NCBI GenBank assembly: GCA_028290545.1
Contig: JAQGJP010000077.1
Coordinates: 43,300-107,299, forward strand
Direction of reading: 5' to 3'
Length of the DNA stretch: 64,000 nt
DNA from: Rhizobium sp.
GTDB taxonomy: Bacteria > Pseudomonadota > Alphaproteobacteria > Rhizobiales > Rhizobiaceae
Shown here: positions 59,178 to 64,000 of the stretch, piece by piece
Layout of the letters: each line of letters starts with the position of its first letter
Position numbering within the stretch: the first letter of the stretch is position 1
Program-made: the position numbers and the translations under genes
Notes under the pieces: generated by a model
The model's database searches: none
What the model was told of the DNA's origin: nothing
Seen by the model: the letters and a program-made list of their open reading frames with translations, nothing else

Positions 59178-60284
59178 ATGAATTACGGCCAGACCAAGCC
59201 TTCGATTGCCGTTGCCAATCTCCACCAGATCGCCACGCTGGCCGGCCCGGCGGAATATCGCCTGCCGGACCTCGCCGAGATCCTGCGCGGCTACGTCCAT
59301 TTCGACGGTTTCAAGATGACCTGGACCGATGAATACGATCGGCAGGCGGGCGTCTGGCATGTTTCGCCGGACATGAGCGCCGGCAGCCAATCCTCGGTTC
59401 TGTTTCATCGGAAATTCTACAACCAGATCGAGAACGAAGCGGTTGTTTCCTCAAGCGATCTTTTACGGGGGCGAAAAACCGTCGATAACTGCACGCGCTA
59501 TGGCGAGGGCTTTTTCGATTCCGAGCTTTATGCGACCATCCTGCAGCCGCTCGGTTTCCGGCATGCGATACGCCTGGTTCTGCGCGGCCCTGACCGTCCC
59601 ATCGGCTTTCTGACCCTGACGCGTGGCGATGGTGAAAAGCCGTTCTCCGCCGAGGACGAGCGCCGGCTGAACGGTATCGAGGATATCCTGACGCATGCGA
59701 TGGCCCGCGATGCGATGCAGGACGAGACGCTGCTGGTTCCCGCCAGCGAACAGGCAATGGTCATCTGCGACAGAAGCGGTGCGGTCGTGCATCTGAGTGG
59801 CGAGGCCAGGCAGTTTCTGAGTTATATCTTCGCGCCGGCCTTCGCGGTCGGTGATCTCGACCGTACCTTCGCCGAGGAAGCCAAGGCCTGGCTGCTGCCG
59901 CTCGTCCAATATACGCTGAAGCCGTCGCAAAGGCGAGCGAACCAGCCACCCGCTCTTTATAGGCGCAACCAATGGGGCGGCTTCTCCGCCCGCGCCTACC
60001 GGCTGGATGCGACTGAGGCTTCGCAGGCGAATCTCGTCGGCATCAACCTAACCCGCCATATCCCTCTGGCACTGCGCCTGATGCGGCTTGCCTCGGTCCG
60101 GGAATTGCCGCGCCGCGAAAAGGAGGTCTGCCTGAAACTCGCTGAAGGCCGGACGGTCCCGGAAATCGCAGCCGCCCTGTCGATGAGCAACAATACCACC
60201 GTCGGGCATGTCTCGTCGCTCTATCAGCGCTTCGACGTCAACAGCCGTGAGAAGCTGATGGTCAGCCTGCTCACCGCTCACTGA
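59178..60284 (+). CDS. LuxR-type regulator, copy 2
   Basis: The 368-residue protein has an N-terminal GAF/PAS-like sensor part and a C-terminal HTH (LPRREKEVCLKLAEGRTVPEIAAALSMSNNTTVGHVSSLYQRF). The layout matches copy 1, but the sensor part differs (FHRKFYNQIENEAVVSS, GFRHAIRLVLRGPDRPIGFLTL). There is no luxI. It lies upstream of the second RTX surface protein in the same direction and ends in a terminator. Confidence 0.87.
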   Translation: MNYGQTKPSIAVANLHQIATLAGPAEYRLPDLAEILRGYVHFDGFKMTWTDEYDRQAGVWHVSPDMSAGSQSSVLFHRKFYNQIENEAVVSSSDLLRGRKTVDNCTRYGEGFFDSELYATILQPLGFRHAIRLVLRGPDRPIGFLTLTRGDGEKPFSAEDERRLNGIEDILTHAMARDAMQDETLLVPASEQAMVICDRSGAVVHLSGEARQFLSYIFAPAFAVGDLDRTFAEEAKAWLLPLVQYTLKPSQRRANQPPALYRRNQWGGFSARAYRLDATEASQANLVGINLTRHIPLALRLMRLASVRELPRREKEVCLKLAEGRTVPEIAAALSMSNNTTVGHVSSLYQRFDVNSREKLMVSLLTAH

Positions 60285-60288
60285 GCAG

Positions 60289-60316
60289 AAATCTGAAACA
60301 AATCGTTCAGATTTTT
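60289..60316 (+). terminator. Intrinsic terminator of LuxR copy 2
   Basis: A 9-bp stem (AAATCTGAA / TTCAGATTT) with an 8-base loop and a T run begins five bases after the stop codon. The following surface-protein gene therefore needs its own promoter. Confidence 0.75.
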
Positions 60317-60322
60317 GGAAAA

Positions 60323-60340
60323 CCCCCAAGACCTTGGGGG
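60323..60340. promoter_or_regulatory. 18-bp palindrome upstream of surface-protein copy 2
   Basis: CCCCCAAGACCTTGGGGG has perfect 8-bp arms around AC. The centre is too small for an RNA loop, so a DNA-binding site is more likely. It lies 98 bases before the surface-protein start. A shorter CCCATTTGGG lies at about 57018-57027 upstream of copy 1. Confidence 0.5.
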
Positions 60341-60438
60341 GAATTTCTCCCCCCGCCCATGCTATCGCCCGGTTAACCGCAGCGAGCACTGAAACATCCG
60401 TTCCGGATTCAGCGCCCTTCAACAGATTGGGCATCAGC

Positions 60439-62685
60439 ATGACGACGAAGAAACATAACCTGACTTCAGGCAAGGACCACATTACCGGCAAGGGCGCCAG
60501 CGACCTATTTGTCGGTTCGAAATTTGAACTCGGCAGCAATGACGTCCTGAACGGCGGCGCCGGCATCGACACCATTTCGGCGGAACTGACGGGCAAGCAT
60601 CTGGCGCCGGTGATGAAGAACATCGAGAAGGGCATTTTCACACATCAGGGGAAATCTGCCGTCGGGCTGGATCTTGCCGATGCGCAGCAGATGACCAGTG
60701 TCACATTGAAGAATTTCGATGCCAATGCGATCATCAGGAACGCCAGCAATGTTCAGTCGATCGCGCTGAACAATATCGACTACAATGACGTGAAGCTCAG
60801 CGGTCTCGACGCAACGAAATTTCCGATGGAAAAAATCTCCTTCAGCAATGCGACCGAGATCTCACTGGCGTTGCAGACCAAAGGCGGTCTCCAGCTTCAC
60901 AAGATCGATATATCGCTGGACAACAGCTATGTTCGGCTGAATGGCGATCTTTCTGTCGTGGAACTTGCCATCCACTCGAACTCGAAGGGTGAAAATGTCC
61001 TTAATTATTACGCTGACGGGACCTTTGAGAGTGTCCAGAAGGTAACGTTGGACGGCAGCGCGTCGCTGGACTTCAACATCAGTCAGACGAGCGCATTCCG
61101 TTCAATGACAAGTTTCGATGCCTCAGCGATGGACGGCGCGCTATCGACCCAACTTGAGAGTGATAAGCTCGCACTCGTGCGCGGCGGCTCGGATAATGAC
61201 CTATTCGCGATATATAAAATGGGCGGCACCCAGGCGCAAAAGGCGGATCTGAACATGGGCGCCGGAGCCGACGAGATCTACATAAACGAATCGATCTTCG
61301 ACGGCTCCAGAATGGTGCTGAACGGCGGCAAGGGCGTCGATACCGTCCATTACAACGGCATCGATAAAGGCATGGCCGCGGGCTTTACCAAATTCGAGGC
61401 GCTGGAAATCGAAAACATATCCGGGACCTACGATCTTGGCGCGAGCTGGAAATCCCTGCGTCTCTACGGCAGCAGCGAATATGCCGACGGTGTTGTCTTC
61501 AAGGGAGGAACCAATCTTTCCCTCATCCAGGGCAGTACGGAGAGCGAATGTATCCAGGTTGACGATATCGGCGGCAAGGCCGGACACAAGGCGCAGATCA
61601 AACTCGAAACCGGCGATGACATGCTGAAGGTCGTCAACCTCGACCTCGATGCTGCGACCCAGCGTTTCGACGGTGGCGACGGTCATGACGGGATAGCCAT
61701 TTCCGGAGCGCTTGCCGATGTTGGCGCGATCTTCAAGCATTTCGAATATGCCTATATGTATAATATGCAGGGCAGCTACGATTTCTCCGGATCGGGCATC
61801 AATGGCGTGATTTTCGGCACGGCGCCGGTCGGGGTAATGTCGCTGAACGGGATGGAGTCCGGCTCCGCTGTGCAGATCGGCGTCAGCCAGACCACCATCC
61901 TCAGCGTCAACATCGAGAACGCCGCCAGTTCGCAAAGCGAATCCCTGACATTGCAGGTCTATTCCGATGCGAATATCGGCTCATCGACATTTGGCCTCAT
62001 TACTCCGGACCTGTCGAACCTGACCATCGAGGGTACCCAAAGCGCCCATACGGTCTATCTGAGCCAGGTTGGTTCGATGTCGGATCTTGCCACATTGACC
62101 GTCACCGGCGACGCCAAGATGACGTTGATCGCATCAAACGCATCGACGAGCTATATCGATGAGATCGTCGTCACCAACACCGCCGGCCTCGATATGTATG
62201 GCCTGCTGGACGGATCCAAGGCCCTGGTCTCCTCCGGCGTCGATATCACGGGCGGTTCGGGCGCCGACATCCTGGTCGGCGGTGCCGGCGGCGATACTAT
62301 TTCGTCCGGCGGCGGCGACAATATCATTCATGGTTCGCTCGGCGTCGACGATATCGACATCGGCGCCGGTGCGCTGGACATGCTGATTTTCCATTCCAGG
62401 GATCAATCGGCGTTCTTCTCGGGTGACAATGTCACGGGCTTCAATATCTTCGACGGCATCGACATATCCGAGATCGTTTCCTCCGTGAGCTTCGGCGGCA
62501 ATTTCGCTGCGTTCAACGACGGTCTCGCGTCCTTGTCGACCAACCATTCGGTGGGTTTCTTCGATACGACCAATGACACGCTCTATGTCGACATCAATCA
62601 TGACGGCGCGTTGACCGTCGCCCAGGATATGGAATTCCATCTCAATGGACTTGATACGTTCAACTCAACCAGCCTTATCGGCTGA
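60439..62685 (+). CDS. RTX/beta-strand surface protein, copy 2
   Basis: The 748-residue acidic protein starts MTTKKHNLTSGKDHITG and contains long beta-strand stretches. An RTX-like block (GGSGADILVGGAGGDTISSG) lies near residues 610-640. The tail LYVDINHDGALTVAQDMEFHLNG matches copy 1. Shared landmarks with copy 1 also include APVMKNIEKGIFTH, GGTQAQKADLNMGAGAD and SGTYDLGAS. No signal peptide is present, so a type I route is likely. It is preceded by LuxR copy 2 and a palindrome. Confidence 0.8.
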   Translation: MTTKKHNLTSGKDHITGKGASDLFVGSKFELGSNDVLNGGAGIDTISAELTGKHLAPVMKNIEKGIFTHQGKSAVGLDLADAQQMTSVTLKNFDANAIIRNASNVQSIALNNIDYNDVKLSGLDATKFPMEKISFSNATEISLALQTKGGLQLHKIDISLDNSYVRLNGDLSVVELAIHSNSKGENVLNYYADGTFESVQKVTLDGSASLDFNISQTSAFRSMTSFDASAMDGALSTQLESDKLALVRGGSDNDLFAIYKMGGTQAQKADLNMGAGADEIYINESIFDGSRMVLNGGKGVDTVHYNGIDKGMAAGFTKFEALEIENISGTYDLGASWKSLRLYGSSEYADGVVFKGGTNLSLIQGSTESECIQVDDIGGKAGHKAQIKLETGDDMLKVVNLDLDAATQRFDGGDGHDGIAISGALADVGAIFKHFEYAYMYNMQGSYDFSGSGINGVIFGTAPVGVMSLNGMESGSAVQIGVSQTTILSVNIENAASSQSESLTLQVYSDANIGSSTFGLITPDLSNLTIEGTQSAHTVYLSQVGSMSDLATLTVTGDAKMTLIASNASTSYIDEIVVTNTAGLDMYGLLDGSKALVSSGVDITGGSGADILVGGAGGDTISSGGGDNIIHGSLGVDDIDIGAGALDMLIFHSRDQSAFFSGDNVTGFNIFDGIDISEIVSSVSFGGNFAAFNDGLASLSTNHSVGFFDTTNDTLYVDINHDGALTVAQDMEFHLNGLDTFNSTSLIG

Positions 62686-62847
62686 CGCCCGGACAGGAAC
62701 GTTCCAATCGGGTGTAATCAGGCTCTTTTCATCAATATGCCGGAAATCCGCCAGCATTCCGGCGAATTTTTGCGGTGATGGAGCCGTAATCCCATTGTCA
62801 ACTCAGGGAACCCGCATTGAGCGGGTTTCAACTGACAGGGGTGTCAT

Positions 62848-64000
62848 ATGTCTTTCACCGAAGACCAATCGATCCATCCGAACGGCGACCAGACGCCGAT
62901 CTCCAGCAATGCCGATAATTTCCAAGCGCGACAGAGCGGCTTTTCCAATTTCATGCGCCTGCCGGGCGTCAAATTCATTATCGTCGGCATCATCTCAGTG
63001 ATGCTGCTGGTTCCAACCCTGCTCGTCTGGGCGCTTGTCGAGGAGCGGGCCGACCGAGCCAGCGAGGTCGCTGCCAAGATCGCCGCCGGCTGGGGTGGCG
63101 AACAGGTGATCAACGGCCCCTATCTGGCAGTGCCTTTTTCCGTCAACCGCAGCCAGACCAACCAGAACGGTACAGTGACCTGGGTGAAGGTGACGGAATG
63201 GGCGCTGCTGATGCCCGAGGTCCTGAACGTCGATGCCAAACTGCAGACCGAGGCGCGCAGGCTGTCGATCTATTCGCTGCCGGTCTATAACGCCAAGCTT
63301 TCCCTCAAGGGCAAGTTAGCGGCCGATGCCGTGGCCAGCCTGTCGCAGGTGGAAGGCGTGCCTGATCTCGAGCGCGCCTTCCTGGTAATGAACATCGCCG
63401 ATATCACTGGCATCCGCTCGAATGCCGACATCCGCATCGACGGCGCGGCACCGATTTCCTTCGAACCCGGCATGAAGGGGATCACGGCGCTGAAGCCTGC
63501 CTTCAACAGCAACTATTACGATCCGCAGCGTTCCGAGACCGGCATCAACCGCCCGATCGGTCGCGACCTGGTCGAAAAAGGCTTCGATTTCGAAATGGAA
63601 CTGTCGCTCAACGGCTCGGGACGGTTCTCGGTGGCACCCGCGGGCCAGACCACCAAGTTCACGGCCAATGCCAACTGGGCGGATCCCGGCTTCGAGGGCA
63701 CGTTCCTGCCGGAAACCAAGTCGATCACCGACAAGGATTTCTCTGCCAGCTGGACGATCCCCTATCTGGCGCGCGGCATCGACAAGGTGGTGGCCGGCAC
63801 GGTCATGCCGCTGTCCAACAGCCTGATGTCAGTCAATCTCGTCGAGCCGGTAAAATTCTACCAGATCGTCTCGCGGACGCTGAAATATTCGATCGGCTTC
63901 ATCTCGCTGATGTTCTTTGCCGTCTTCATCATCGAACTGAAGAGCGGGCGGATGGTGCACTGGGTGCAATATGTGCTGTCCGGCCTGGCGCTGATCATCT
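62848..64000 (+). CDS. creD: CreD-family inner-membrane protein (3' end outside window)
   Basis: An ATG at 62848 with AGGGG upstream opens a frame that runs past base 64000. The protein has a polar N-terminal tail, a membrane helix (FIIVGIISVMLLVPTLLVWALVEER), a large periplasmic part (NGPYLAVPFSVN) and further helices at the cut end (SIGFISLMFFAVFIIELKSG), the CreD layout. CreD homologs respond to envelope or beta-lactam stress in gammaproteobacteria; the role in rhizobia is unclear. No creABC genes are upstream. Confidence 0.88.
   Translation, partial: MSFTEDQSIHPNGDQTPISSNADNFQARQSGFSNFMRLPGVKFIIVGIISVMLLVPTLLVWALVEERADRASEVAAKIAAGWGGEQVINGPYLAVPFSVNRSQTNQNGTVTWVKVTEWALLMPEVLNVDAKLQTEARRLSIYSLPVYNAKLSLKGKLAADAVASLSQVEGVPDLERAFLVMNIADITGIRSNADIRIDGAAPISFEPGMKGITALKPAFNSNYYDPQRSETGINRPIGRDLVEKGFDFEMELSLNGSGRFSVAPAGQTTKFTANANWADPGFEGTFLPETKSITDKDFSASWTIPYLARGIDKVVAGTVMPLSNSLMSVNLVEPVKFYQIVSRTLKYSIGFISLMFFAVFIIELKSGRMVHWVQYVLSGLALII

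Noticed and set aside
62743..62770. Weak hairpin after surface-protein copy 2
   Set aside because: The stem (TCCGCC / GGCGAA) contains a mismatch and is short; too weak to call as a terminator.

Overview
The window is chromosomal DNA of about 60% GC from an alphaproteobacterium of the Rhizobiales, most likely a Rhizobiaceae member (Rhizobium/Agrobacterium/Neorhizobium-like). This rests on the pair divK-pleD, the HdaA-type DnaA regulator, DUF3572, an Omp25/Omp31-type porin, a DinB polymerase with an N-terminal zinc-ribbon-like segment, an AspRS with the His of non-discriminating enzymes, and several small secreted proteins of rhizobial type. No tRNA, rRNA, CRISPR array, prophage or intact insertion sequence was seen. 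Both ends are open: an ABC-F ATPase is cut at base 1 and a CreD-family gene at base 64000.

Layout. 0-4.1 kb: ABC-F ATPase, DinB-fold protein, GST, and a two-gene oxidoreductase pair that resembles D-apiose/D-apionate enzymes (apsD, apnO). 4.3-8.9 kb: ndk, two paralogous secreted proteins, a small exported protein and a CGNR zinc-finger regulator. 8.9-11.2 kb: an orphan LivH-type permease, then pgsA-moaD-moaE. 11.5-22 kb: outer-membrane protein, 28-residue membrane peptide, dnaE, L,D-transpeptidase, DNA polymerase IV, HAD-like protein, DUF3572, divK, pleD. 22-24.6 kb: a gene-free stretch with a candidate small RNA, then uvrC coupled to an SDR. 25.7-36.3 kb: Omp25-like porin, small proteins, GST, metallophosphoesterase, rlmJ, a molybdopterin oxidoreductase, a Nudix hydrolase, a RES/Xre toxin-antitoxin pair and an omptin-family protease. 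36.4-46.3 kb: purM-purN, a membrane PAS-GGDEF protein, and a row of PerM-like permease, hdaA, ppk and ppx (replication control and polyphosphate). 46.5-55.7 kb: RTX-type protein, rnd, MFS transporter, second RTX-type protein, two membrane proteins opposite a TetR regulator, aspS and a FUSC-like membrane protein.

55.7-62.7 kb holds the most unusual content: two LuxR-type regulators, each next to a long RTX/beta-strand surface protein. The two surface proteins are clear paralogs, so this is a duplicated regulator-plus-exoprotein module. Four RTX-type genes are present in all, but no type I secretion genes, so export must rely on a transporter encoded elsewhere.

Regulation visible in the DNA includes a perfect 14-bp inverted repeat whose arms each carry a TATAAT just upstream of divergent, apparently leaderless start codons (CGNR regulator / permease), two similar palindromes between the TetR gene and its divergent operon, a 16-bp palindrome upstream of divK, and several strong intrinsic terminators. 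Many genes are translationally coupled by 4-base ATGA/GTGA overlaps (purM-purN, SDR-uvrC, CGNR-exported protein, DUF3572-HAD, Xre-RES).
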